Source of the DNA: Candidatus Nanogingivalis gingivitcus
Lineage (GTDB): Bacteria; Patescibacteriota; Saccharimonadia; Saccharimonadales; Saccharimonadaceae
DNA: 64,000 nucleotides
NCBI RefSeq assembly: GCF_004151455.1
Contig: NZ_PRLK01000004.1
Span: 6,436-70,435 of the forward strand
Direction of reading: 5' to 3'
Below are positions 34,804 to 42,593 of the stretch, in pieces. The first letter of the stretch is position 1, and each line of letters starts with the position of its first letter. The notes below the pieces were generated by a model. That model made no database searches, had not been told where the DNA came from, and saw nothing but the letters and a program-made list of their open reading frames with translations. Made by a program: the position numbers and the translations under genes.

Positions 34804-35394
34804 TTAGAAATCTTGGCAATAATTAGCCCCTCTTGAATATTTTCCTTCACCAAGACCTTCAAGATAGCCAAAAATAGCAACGTTTCCTTCTTTTTCTTCT
34901 GGAATCAAACCACCCCACCTCTCATTATTTTTATCAGTACACTTGGCTCCAATCATTATAAAAGCTATATTTTCATAACTATTTTCAGAGCCATTATGGT
35001 AATTAGTCATGGGAGAAAAAGAATGCCTTCCATTAGGACCACCATCACCAACATAATCATGCCAATGGAAAGAGCCTTTATGAATTATCATATACCCATC
35101 AATAATATTTGTTTCTTTTAAATATTGTGCTAAAACACCTTTTCCAATTGGGGAAATATTCCCACTTCGCTCACCAACCTTTTCAAAAGTTGGAAATTCA
35201 CCTTTATTATTTGCCTTATATGTTTGTATTGCTGAAGCAATTGTAGAAAAATCTTGCTTTCGAGCAGTATTCCGCTGACTACGTTGCAAAGCTGGCAACG
35301 CAAGAAATATCATTAAAAATATCAATCCAGCAACTGCAAGCACTAAAACAACTTCAATAATTGTAAAACCCCGATAAAGATTATGCTTTTTCAC
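34804..35394 (-). CDS. Type IV pilin-like protein
   Basis: This 196-residue protein has a textbook prepilin start: a short basic leader, RGFTIIEVVLVLAVAGLIFL, cleavage expected between G and F, methylation of F, and Glu at +5. The hydrophobic alpha1 helix is followed by a globular domain with conserved-looking HWHDYVGDGGPNGRHSF and two cysteines (GAKC and NYC at the C-terminus) that could form a D-loop disulfide. The start is GTG at 35394, 6 nt after TGCTATAAT (hexamer 35406-35401). An in-frame ATG further upstream (35430) lies in the promoter. The promoter spacer has a G10 tract, so expression may vary by phase. Confidence 0.85.
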   Translation of the reverse strand: MKKHNLYRGFTIIEVVLVLAVAGLIFLMIFLALPALQRSQRNTARKQDFSTIASAIQTYKANNKGEFPTFEKVGERSGNISPIGKGVLAQYLKETNIIDGYMIIHKGSFHWHDYVGDGGPNGRHSFSPMTNYHNGSENSYENIAFIMIGAKCTDKNNERWGGLIPEEKEGNVAIFGYLEGLGEGKYSRGANYCQDF

Positions 35395-35400
35395 GCCTCT

Positions 35401-35430
35401 ATTATAGCACCCCCCCCCCACAAAAATCAA
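35401..35430 (-). promoter_or_regulatory. Pilin promoter with G10 tract in the spacer
   Basis: On the minus strand TTGATT (35430-35425), an 18-bp spacer containing ten G (35419-35410) and TATAAT (35406-35401, TGC before it). Loss of one G would give 17 bp. It is the architecture of phase-variable promoters. Confidence 0.75.
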
Positions 35431-35434
35431 TGTT

Positions 35435-35464
35435 AAAAATAACCACTCAATAGTGATTATTTTT
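35435..35464 (-). terminator. Terminator of yqeY
   Basis: AATAATCACT and AGTGGTTATT pair with one mismatch, followed by TTTTT; the pilin -35 begins right after it. Confidence 0.65.
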
Positions 35465-35528
35465 AGTACATATTTTTACAAAAAATCATAATCCAGCACG
35501 CTTCAGAGCGACGCTAAATACAAATATT

Positions 35529-35969
35529 TTAAACGAGTTCTTCTTTAACCATTTTAGCTAGCATAGAACCATCAATACTGTTACCATATTTTGCTTTTAT
35601 GCTACCGATAACTTGACCCATCTGTTTTGGAGATTTTTCATCTAGCTTAGAAATTTCATTCTGTACAATCTTAAGAACTTCTTCCTCGTTCATCATTTCC
35701 GGTAAATATTTGCTCAATATTTCAGCTTCTTTTAGCTCGTTATTAGCTCTTTCTTCATCTAATAATTTAGCTGCCTCATTACGTTTTTTTACTTCACGAG
35801 CAATAACAGACTCTATTTCACTATCATCTAGACCTTCTTCACGCTTGTTTTTTGCTACTTCTTCACTTAAAATAGCCGCTTTTAAACCTCTTAGAACATT
35901 AGTTGAAAAGCTATCTCTAGCAAGCATTGAAACTTTTAAATCTGCATTAATTTTTTCTTTTAAACTCAT
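35529..35969 (-). CDS. GatB/YqeY-domain protein
   Basis: The 146-residue product matches the YqeY family, related to the tail domain of the GatB amidotransferase subunit and thought to bind tRNA. Visible features: SLKEKINADLKVSM at the start, the long helical middle EVKKRNEAAKLLDEERANNE, AEILSKYLPEMMNEEEV, and the C-terminal MGQVIGSIKAKYGNSIDGS. The Shine-Dalgarno AAAAGGGAG precedes the ATG. It follows rpsU, a common yqeY neighbour in bacteria, after a terminator-like hairpin. Confidence 0.93.
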   Translation of the reverse strand: MSLKEKINADLKVSMLARDSFSTNVLRGLKAAILSEEVAKNKREEGLDDSEIESVIAREVKKRNEAAKLLDEERANNELKEAEILSKYLPEMMNEEEVLKIVQNEISKLDEKSPKQMGQVIGSIKAKYGNSIDGSMLAKMVKEELV

Positions 35970-35985
35970 AAAACTCCCTTTTTAC

Positions 35986-36016
35986 AAAAACTACCCAAGC
36001 AAATTGGGCAGTTTTT
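35986..36016 (-). terminator. Hairpin between rpsU and yqeY
   Basis: AAAAACT(A)CCCAA and TTGGG(C)AGTTTTT pair with one mismatch; it lies just after rpsU. Confidence 0.7.
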
Positions 36017-36024
36017 ATGTAATT

Positions 36025-36243
36025 TTAGCGAATACCTAATCGCATTTTTAGTGTTTTTTCAGCTTTACGCTCATTTCGAACGATTGCTTTTTTGCGTCGT
36101 TCAGTCTTACTGATTGGTTTAGAAAAACGCATAGAAGCTTTAGCTTCACTCAAAACTCCACTTTGCAAAACCTTACGGTTAAAGCGACGAATAATATTTT
36201 CGTTAGCTTCCTTTTGGTCTTTTCTTGTTACTTGAATACTCAT
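36025..36243 (-). CDS. rpsU: 30S ribosomal protein bS21
   Basis: The protein starts MSIQVTRKDQKEANENIIRR and ends with a basic KAEKTLKMRLGIR, the S21 pattern; S21 binds near the anti-SD of 16S. A GTG start at 36252 adds three residues, but that codon is 3 nt from the extended -10 (TGTTAAAAT, hexamer 36258-36253), while ATG 36243 is 9 nt from it, so I take 36243 and a leaderless mRNA. The 72-residue length is usual. S21 acts in recognising SD-led mRNAs, so the leaderless design is worth noting. Confidence 0.95.
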   Translation of the reverse strand: MSIQVTRKDQKEANENIIRRFNRKVLQSGVLSEAKASMRFSKPISKTERRKKAIVRNERKAEKTLKMRLGIR

Positions 36244-36281
36244 ATCTATCACATTTTAACAGATAATATGAATAAAATCAA

Positions 36282-37289
36282 CTAAAGTTCATTTTTTAAT
36301 ATCTGCTGGTAGATATTTTTTAATTGATTTCCGATTTTTTCAATACTACGTTCTTCGGCTACCTTATACCCTGATTCAACAGTACTATCAATTTTACCAT
36401 CTAAATAATCTTCTATCGTCTTTTTAAACTCATTATTATCTCGCCCCATAAAACAATTGATCTTATTCTTTAGCCACGGGCTATAAACTTCAATATCTCT
36501 AACTAAAACTTGAGTTTTTGAGGCTAAAGCTTCTAGCACCACAATACCTTCTGTTTCTTCATAAGATGGAAAGAAAAACATATCTGCACTTTGAAAAGCC
36601 CCCTGAATAATATCGCCATCAATATACCCAGGCAAAATCACATTATCTGGTTTGTTACGAATAGCCTTTTTGACGTTTTCAGTAAGTAAAGTTGATGAGG
36701 TATGGCCAAACCATATAAATTTAATATCTGGAAAAGATCTTGCTATTTCAATAAAATCAATAATACCTTTACGCTCAAAATAATGCCCTACAGATATAAT
36801 AGTTTTTTGCTGTTTGCTCAACTTAAAATGCCGTTGAAATTTTTTCTTCTTCTCATTATTTAAACGAAAATCATCAAGATTAATACCATTAGATATGGGT
36901 ATAATTGGAACTTTAAAACCCATTTTATCAATTAGCGTCTTAGAATAAGGTGTTGGCGTTAATAAAACATCTGCTGTAGAATAACATTTTATAAGCCATT
37001 TACGAAATAACGGAGCTATCTGATTAGATAAAGCAAAAGAATTACGAAAATCTTCTTCAGTAGAATGAGCATGAAAAACAACTTTTTTGTGATTTTTTTT
37101 AGCTAATTTAGCCAACATAAAAGATTTTGGATTAATAGTATTTAAATGAATAATATCATATTCATCTTTATAATCTAACGTAAAATCTACCTTGGCAAGC
37201 CTTAAAGCCTCTCTTTGATGCTTTAGAGCTCTACCTATGCCTGATTTTCTAAAAATTTTTTCATCATCTTGAAATAAGCAAATTTTCAT
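36282..37289 (-). CDS. Glycosyltransferase, GT4 family
   Basis: This GT-B fold enzyme of 335 residues probably adds a hexose to a lipid or surface glycan. The C-terminal Rossmann domain shows the GT4 hallmarks: VGHYFERKGIIDFIE, VILPGYIDGDIIQGAFQSAD, and the E-x7-E motif in SYEETEGIVVLEALAS (donor phosphate and sugar binding). The N-terminal part has FHAHSTEEDFRN and TPYSKTLIDKMGF. It resembles 1,2-diacylglycerol glucosyltransferases, but the substrate is not provable here. The ATG is 6 nt after TGTTATAAT (37101-37096 region is inside recJ's end; the hexamer is 37301-37296), so the promoter overlaps the recJ stop. Confidence 0.9.
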   Translation of the reverse strand: MKICLFQDDEKIFRKSGIGRALKHQREALRLAKVDFTLDYKDEYDIIHLNTINPKSFMLAKLAKKNHKKVVFHAHSTEEDFRNSFALSNQIAPLFRKWLIKCYSTADVLLTPTPYSKTLIDKMGFKVPIIPISNGINLDDFRLNNEKKKKFQRHFKLSKQQKTIISVGHYFERKGIIDFIEIARSFPDIKFIWFGHTSSTLLTENVKKAIRNKPDNVILPGYIDGDIIQGAFQSADMFFFPSYEETEGIVVLEALASKTQVLVRDIEVYSPWLKNKINCFMGRDNNEFKKTIEDYLDGKIDSTVESGYKVAEERSIEKIGNQLKNIYQQILKNEL

Positions 37290-37296
37290 AACCTAA

Positions 37297-38937
37297 TTAT
37301 AACACAGTGCTTTTCTTGGCATATACTAGCATACCCTCAACTGTTTGATGTCCTTGCCACTCATTTATCCCAAGATTAAATAAAATATCCACCTTATCAT
37401 TAATAGCAAGATCATCCTCATTGCCATAGTTGAATTTAAGTACCTTAAACTCTTTTCTTCCATCAGATAATGTTACTTTTATATGGTTTTTATTCTTCCC
37501 CATATATTGCTTATCTATAACAAGTAAATTATTAATTCTTAAAATTGGCTCTTCATTACCTTTTCCGAAAGGCCTTAATTTATTTATCTCATTATAAAGA
37601 TCAACATTTAATTCTGATAAATCATTCAAAATTACATCTTCCTTCGGTATTAGATATTCTTCTTGGTTTTGAAGATTTAGGGATTTATAGTAACTATTAA
37701 CAGCTATACGAAAATCGTTAATTTTTTCTTTTTTAAGTGTTACGCCAGCGGCTGCATCATGCCCCCCACCTTTAATAATATGGCTATTAGCCATTTTTAT
37801 AGCTTCACCTACCGAAAAATCTCCAAAACTTCTTGCTGAACCCTTAGCAATATCTTTATGGGTAGCAAGAATAAAAACTGGTTTTTTATACTTTTCCAAT
37901 ATTTTTGAGGCTACAATACCGACAATTCCTTCATGAAAACTTTCATCTGCAATTACAATAACATTATCTGTAGGGTATTTTTGAGCTATAGCATCAGCTA
38001 CTTGAAAAGATTTATCCTGTTTAGTTTTTCTTTCAGTATTTACTTTATTAAGATTATTTGCTTTTTCTAGTGCTAAGAACGGATTCTTCTCATTAACTAA
38101 GTCTAAAGCAATTGAAGCTGAATATAATCTACCTCCAGCATTAATGCGAGGACCTACTATGAAACCAATGGCAGTTTCTGATACATTTTTAATATTATTA
38201 GAAACTAGTAGAGCTTTAAGCCCTGCCCTTCTAGTTTTTTCTAAAACTTTCAGCCCCCAAAAAACATTCTGCCTATTTTCCCCTTTAAGTTCCATTACAT
38301 CACAAATAGTACCTAAAGTAACTAGATCTAATAGCCATTTTTCTTGGCCGTTAGGAATACCTTCAAGTTTTGTAGACAGGGCTTGAACCAATTTAAAAGC
38401 TACACCTACGCCTGCAAATTTTTCACCATTAGCATATTTATTTTCTGATCTTCTAGGGTTAACTACTGCTACAGCCTCTGGCTGAATATCTGCAATATTG
38501 TGATGGTCAGTCACTATAACATCAATGCCCTTGCTTTTAGCTAAAAGTATCTCTGAATGATTCAAACTACCACAGTCAACAGTAATGATTAAGCTAGTAC
38601 CTCTTTTGGATATTTCTTCTATAGCTCGTTTGCTCATTCCATAGCCGTCAATAAATCTATCTGGCAAAAAATAATCAACATTGTTATAGCCAAACCTATT
38701 AAAAGCATCTAATAATAATGCCGTAGCTGAGACACCATCAACATCATAATCACCATAAATAGTAATTTTTTCTTGTTTTTTATAAGCTTGGATGAGCCTA
38801 TCTACAGCAAGATTCATATCTGGCAATAAAAATGGATCTTGCTGGTTATCATAATCAGGGAATATGAAATTATCATATTCCTCACTAGATATTCCACGCT
38901 TATCTAGTATTTTTTTTATAATACCTTTAGTAGACAC
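37297..38937 (-). CDS. recJ: Single-stranded-DNA-specific exonuclease RecJ
   Basis: RecJ degrades ssDNA 5' to 3' in recombination and repair. The 546-residue product has the DHH-family motifs: TIYGDYDVDGVSATALL, ITVDCGSLNH, VIVTDHHN (the DHH), and the DHHA1 GGGHDAAAGVTL. The C-terminal OB-fold (LRPFGKGNEEPILRI) is present. The length is typical. Upstream is a winged-helix gene whose end lies 3 nt before it, so they are probably one operon; the downstream glycosyltransferase has its own promoter within the recJ end. Confidence 0.96.
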   Translation of the reverse strand: MSTKGIIKKILDKRGISSEEYDNFIFPDYDNQQDPFLLPDMNLAVDRLIQAYKKQEKITIYGDYDVDGVSATALLLDAFNRFGYNNVDYFLPDRFIDGYGMSKRAIEEISKRGTSLIITVDCGSLNHSEILLAKSKGIDVIVTDHHNIADIQPEAVAVVNPRRSENKYANGEKFAGVGVAFKLVQALSTKLEGIPNGQEKWLLDLVTLGTICDVMELKGENRQNVFWGLKVLEKTRRAGLKALLVSNNIKNVSETAIGFIVGPRINAGGRLYSASIALDLVNEKNPFLALEKANNLNKVNTERKTKQDKSFQVADAIAQKYPTDNVIVIADESFHEGIVGIVASKILEKYKKPVFILATHKDIAKGSARSFGDFSVGEAIKMANSHIIKGGGHDAAAGVTLKKEKINDFRIAVNSYYKSLNLQNQEEYLIPKEDVILNDLSELNVDLYNEINKLRPFGKGNEEPILRINNLLVIDKQYMGKNKNHIKVTLSDGRKEFKVLKFNYGNEDDLAINDKVDILFNLGINEWQGHQTVEGMLVYAKKSTVL

Positions 38938-38940
38938 TTC

Positions 38941-39261
38941 TTATTTATCCGAAGAGTGCGACAATAAATTAACATTACGTGATGCTGTTTGTTGAGCACG
39001 CACTTTCATAACTATTGATTGTAGTTCTTTAAATAATATAAAATCAGTATTTGCATAAAATACAAAAGTATTTTTTTTCTTTTCTTTTTTAAGAAAACCT
39101 TCTTTTTCAAGCCTACTAAGTTCTCTTTGTAGATTTCCTGGGTCTTCCTTAATAAGCTTAGCTAACCCTCTTGAATGCATTTTTATTGCAGGATAGGTAG
39201 TAAAGAAAACAACCACCTTTCGTTTAACCCTAGAAGTTATAAAAATTCCCAAATCCACCAT
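38941..39261 (-). CDS. Winged-helix DNA-binding protein (ArsR/MarR-like)
   Basis: A 106-residue protein with a winged helix at residues 14-75: KVVVFFTTYPAIKMHSRGLA, the recognition helix area IKEDPGNLQRELSRLEKEGF, and the wing LKKEKKKNTFVFYANTD. The C-terminal helix (FKELQSIVMKVRAQQ) suggests dimerisation. No metal-binding cysteines are present. GTG at 39282 lies within the -10 (TGCTAAAAT), so I choose ATG 39261, 11 nt after the hexamer (39278-39273). It lies 3 nt upstream of recJ. It could regulate this operon or itself; this is inference. Confidence 0.85.
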   Translation of the reverse strand: MVDLGIFITSRVKRKVVVFFTTYPAIKMHSRGLAKLIKEDPGNLQRELSRLEKEGFLKKEKKKNTFVFYANTDFILFKELQSIVMKVRAQQTASRNVNLLSHSSDK

Positions 39262-39313
39262 AATATATTTATATTTTAGCACAGTAAAAAACTTTTAGGC
39301 AAGCTACTTTTAA

Positions 39314-39970
39314 TTACTTCCAGTTTAATACTATATTGCTTATTTTATTAATAACATCTTTTAAAGGTGGTACATTATTATCATTGTAATAATGATTAGT
39401 ATCTAAATAATTATTTTTTACATCTAATATGTGTATTTCGTCGGCCGAAACATGCAACCTATCAACAGCTTTTATGCTAGCTACTGGAGAAGCAGCTATA
39501 ATACGCCGATATTCTATGGGCTTAATAAAGTCTAAAACTACATCAATTGTTGAGCTATCAATAAAACCATCACTTACAACAATTATATTTCTCCCCCTTA
39601 GTAAATCTAAAGATATCGTACCACCATCACCTATTAATCTATTTATTTTTTGTATTTTCTCTCTTTTAAGTTGTTCAAATACATTAAATAATTCCCTAGA
39701 GTATTCATCGAATTGCCCATCGCTTAGATTTCTATTTTTTACAAAATTGCCATTTTGAGATATTTCCCCTAACACAAGATCTTCGCTAGGTATAGTTATT
39801 TCTTCACTAAGTAGCATAGTTAAAACTGAGTGTAATTTTTCTGCTATAGGTTCAGCAACAAGAACACCCCCACTATTCAAGGCTATAATAGCACAATCCT
39901 CCCACCTATATTCATCAAACAGTTGATCTGCTAATATATCACCTGCCACCCTTCTATTTTCAAAATACAT
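39314..39970 (-). CDS. Phosphoribosyltransferase-like protein
   Basis: A 218-residue protein with the type I PRTase fold. The start MYFENRRVAGDILADQL is typical. The PPi loop is seen as LNSGGVLVAEPIAEKL, and the PRPP-binding site as NIIVVSDGFIDSSTIDVV, where most members have VDDGxATGxT. The second acidic residue and the small residues of the loop are replaced, so activity is uncertain. The nearest groups are predicted PRTases fused or next to alpha/beta hydrolases. Start 39970 is 6 nt after TATAAT (39982-39977); the longer frame to 40063 crosses the priA promoter. Divergent to priA. Confidence 0.8.
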   Translation of the reverse strand: MYFENRRVAGDILADQLFDEYRWEDCAIIALNSGGVLVAEPIAEKLHSVLTMLLSEEITIPSEDLVLGEISQNGNFVKNRNLSDGQFDEYSRELFNVFEQLKREKIQKINRLIGDGGTISLDLLRGRNIIVVSDGFIDSSTIDVVLDFIKPIEYRRIIAASPVASIKAVDRLHVSADEIHILDVKNNYLDTNHYYNDNNVPPLKDVINKISNIVLNWK

Positions 39971-39976
39971 ATTTTT

Positions 39977-39986
39977 ATTATAAAAT
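39977..39986. promoter_or_regulatory. Overlapping divergent -10 boxes
   Basis: TATAAT on the minus strand (39982-39977, 6 nt from ATG 39970) overlaps TAAAAT on the plus strand (39981-39986, 8 nt from ATG 39995). Only one can be bound by polymerase at a time. Confidence 0.65.
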
Positions 39987-39994
39987 AAAGAATA

Positions 39995-41932
39995 ATGAAA
40001 TTCTACTATGAGGTAGCACCAAATAAGACTGTTATTAAGAATAGTCATTTTTTGACTTACCATTCAAATAAAAAATTACAGAGTGGTCAAATTGTAGAAA
40101 TACCTATTGGCAAAAAAAATATTATAGGTATAGTTTGGAGAAATGTAGAGAAGCCTACGTTTGACACAAAAGAAATAATCCGTTGCTACCCTACACCATT
40201 GCCCAAACATTTACTAGAAGCTTCTAGATGGATATCTGAGTATTATCAAACACCCCTAGGTAAGGTTATTAGTGCTATATTGCCTAAAGGAATTTTTAAA
40301 AATAGAAGAAATAAATTAGTAACTGAATCTTACACATCCAAAAATAGTCGAACAAATTTTGTGTACACAAATAGTCAAAAAGATGCAATAAAAAAAATAG
40401 ATGCCATAAATTCAGGCTCAATTATTCTTCATGGAATTACTGGTAGCGGCAAAACCGAGGTTTATATAAATCAAGCTAAAAAAGTGGTAGCTTCCGGTAA
40501 ATCAGTAATAGTGCTAACTCCAGAAATAGCATTAACATCTCAATTATTAATAAACTTTAAACGTGAATTTAATAATATAAAAGTTGTTCATTCAGGGTTA
40601 AAAGAAACCGAAAGATTCAATATATGGAACAATATAATTAATGATAATTCATCACAAATCATTATAGGGGCTAGGTCTGCTATTTTTTCACCAGTAAAAG
40701 AATTAGGGCTTATTATAATTGATGAAGCGCACGAACCTAGTTTTAAGCAAGAGCAAACCCCTAAATATTCAGCCCTACGTTTAGCATCTTTTTTGGCTTC
40801 TAAATTAAAATTTAAGGTCATTCTTGGTTCTGCAACTCCATTAGTTGAAGATTATTTTTTAGCTAAAAAATCTAATAAAAATATAATAGAATTAACAGAG
40901 CTTGCCAATGACAACGCAACAAAACCTATTTTAGAGATTATAGATTTAAGCAAAGAAAAGTCTCACCCCTTTTTATCGGCTAAACTTATACATAACATAA
41001 AAGATAATATTAAAAATGGCCAGCAAACTTTAATATATCATAACCGTAGAGGGACTGCTCCCATTACCCTATGCCAAAATTGTGGGTGGCAAGCTAATTG
41101 TCCTAATTGTTTTTTTCCTTTAACCTTACATCATGATATGTTTACTTTACTTTGTCATACTTGTGGCCATAAACATAATGTCCCTACCTCATGCCCTGAC
41201 TGTGGAAAGGCTGACATAATATATAAAGGGGTTGGTACTAAAAATATTGAGCAAGAATTAAAAAAGCTTTTCCCTGAAGCGTCAATAATTAGGTTTGATG
41301 CAGATATAGACAAAGATAAAACGGTAGATAAGCTATATAATGAAATAATTGGTGGTAATTTTGATATAATAATTGGCACTCAAATAATAGCAAAAGGCCT
41401 TGATATCCCTAAGTTAAAAACTGTAGGAATTATTCAGGCTGAGGCAGGCTTATCATTACCAGATTTTACATCTAGTGAACGAACTTTTCAGCTAATCTCT
41501 CAAGTTACGGGAAGAGTTGGTCGGCATTCTAGTAACACCAATGTGATATTGCAAACATACCAACCTAAAAATCCAATTATTCTATACGGGCTAAATCAAG
41601 ATTATCATAATTTCTATAATTATGAGCTAAATATAAGGCAAAAAACTTTCTTTCCTCCTTTCTCATTTTTGTTAAAGCTTAACTGTACATACAAAACAGA
41701 AAAAACAACTATTCAGAATGCTAGAAAGGAAGCCAATAATATCAAAAAACAGTTTGGTGATAAAATTCAAATACTAGGTCCAACCCCTGCTTTCCATGAA
41801 AAAACTAATGCTGGCTATAGGTGGCAAATTGTAGTAAGAGCTAAAAAAAGGTCAATATTATTAGATATTGCTGCTAATTATTCCGAAAAGCCTCATTGGT
41901 CTATAGATATAGACCCCCCTACACTTCTATAG
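39995..41932 (+). CDS. priA: Primosomal protein N' (PriA helicase)
   Basis: PriA restarts collapsed replication forks. The 645-residue product has Walker A (GITGSGKTEVYINQ), DEAH (LIIIDEAHEPSFKQ), and helicase motif VI (FQLISQVTGRVGRHS). The zinc-binding module has eight cysteines in the pattern C-x2-C-x5-C-x2-C and C-x2-C-x8-C-x2-C (CQNCGWQANCPNC and CHTCGHKHNVPTSCPDC). The length is near the usual 700. It has a leaderless start (TAAAAT 8 nt upstream) and overlaps the divergent PRTase promoter. Helicase loader partners are not in the window. Confidence 0.96.
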   Translation: MKFYYEVAPNKTVIKNSHFLTYHSNKKLQSGQIVEIPIGKKNIIGIVWRNVEKPTFDTKEIIRCYPTPLPKHLLEASRWISEYYQTPLGKVISAILPKGIFKNRRNKLVTESYTSKNSRTNFVYTNSQKDAIKKIDAINSGSIILHGITGSGKTEVYINQAKKVVASGKSVIVLTPEIALTSQLLINFKREFNNIKVVHSGLKETERFNIWNNIINDNSSQIIIGARSAIFSPVKELGLIIIDEAHEPSFKQEQTPKYSALRLASFLASKLKFKVILGSATPLVEDYFLAKKSNKNIIELTELANDNATKPILEIIDLSKEKSHPFLSAKLIHNIKDNIKNGQQTLIYHNRRGTAPITLCQNCGWQANCPNCFFPLTLHHDMFTLLCHTCGHKHNVPTSCPDCGKADIIYKGVGTKNIEQELKKLFPEASIIRFDADIDKDKTVDKLYNEIIGGNFDIIIGTQIIAKGLDIPKLKTVGIIQAEAGLSLPDFTSSERTFQLISQVTGRVGRHSSNTNVILQTYQPKNPIILYGLNQDYHNFYNYELNIRQKTFFPPFSFLLKLNCTYKTEKTTIQNARKEANNIKKQFGDKIQILGPTPAFHEKTNAGYRWQIVVRAKKRSILLDIAANYSEKPHWSIDIDPPTLL

Positions 41933-41934
41933 TG

Positions 41935-41943
41935 TGTTATAAT
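41935..41943 (+). promoter_or_regulatory. Extended -10 of def
   Basis: GTTATAAT preceded by TG (TGTTATAAT) ends 7 nt before ATG 41951. An upstream in-frame ATG (41942) is part of the hexamer. Confidence 0.65.
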
Positions 41944-41950
41944 GTACTTA

Positions 41951-42529
41951 ATGAAACAAGATGATATTATAACATTACCTAATACGCACCTACGCAAAAA
42001 AGCCGAAAGAGTGCATGTGATAACTCCTGAAATAATTAATATAATAGAACAAATGACTGAAGCTAGCTTAGACTGGGAGAAGAATCACCCACATGAAATT
42101 TCAGCAGCTTTAGCAGCACCACAAATAGATAAATTATATAAAATTATTATTGTGCGTAGTGATTTAGATGACAAGAATAATAAAGAATTTACTGCACTAA
42201 TTAACCCAGAAATAACTAAATTTGAAGGGGATATAGTTGAAGATTGGGAAGGCTGCTTATCTATTAAAGGTATCTACGGAAAAGTACCTCGTTACTCAAA
42301 AGTTAGGGTTAAAGCTTTAGATATTCATGGAAATGAAGTTAGAATTAAGGCTAATGACTTCTTAGCAAGAGTATTACAACATGAAATAGACCACACTAAT
42401 GGAATACTTTTCATAGATCATATAAGAGAAAAAGAAGACTCTTTCTATAAACTAGATGACAATGGAGAATTAATTCCTTTAGATTATAAAAAATGCATAA
42501 AAGATAATCCTGATTTGTGGGAAGACTAA
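41951..42529 (+). CDS. def: Peptide deformylase
   Basis: Def removes the formyl group from nascent proteins. The motifs are ISAALAAPQI (motif 1, usually GxGLAAPQ), EGCLSI (motif 2, zinc Cys) and QHEIDHTNGILF (motif 3, HExxH zinc site with catalytic Glu). The 192-residue length is usual. Motif 1 is atypical, with SAAL in place of GIGL, so the substrate pocket may differ. The ATG at 41951 was chosen because the alternative at 41942 overlaps the -10. It lies 18 nt after priA. The other half of the formyl cycle, fmt, is 1.2 kb downstream. Confidence 0.95.
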   Translation: MKQDDIITLPNTHLRKKAERVHVITPEIINIIEQMTEASLDWEKNHPHEISAALAAPQIDKLYKIIIVRSDLDDKNNKEFTALINPEITKFEGDIVEDWEGCLSIKGIYGKVPRYSKVRVKALDIHGNEVRIKANDFLARVLQHEIDHTNGILFIDHIREKEDSFYKLDDNGELIPLDYKKCIKDNPDLWED

Positions 42530-42552
42530 AAAATAGCCTAACCCTTCTTATA

Positions 42553-42593
42553 TTAATAGAGTTGCTAAGTTAATAAATTAGCAACTCTATTAA
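42553..42593. terminator. Bidirectional terminator, def / acyltransferase
   Basis: TTAATAGAGTTGCTAA and TTAGCAACTCTATTAA form a perfect 16-bp stem. The right part lies in the last codons of the minus-strand gene. Confidence 0.85.

Noticed and set aside
34744-34819. N-terminal extension of Adk to 34819
   Set aside because: The added residues do not resemble Adk, and SD plus promoter positions favour ATG 34744.
37760-37775. Other C/G runs of six (for example near 34151, 37760 and 41921)
   Set aside because: They lie inside conserved coding sequence (map, recJ, priA), are shorter than eight and are not in promoter spacers, so I did not count them as phase-variation tracts.
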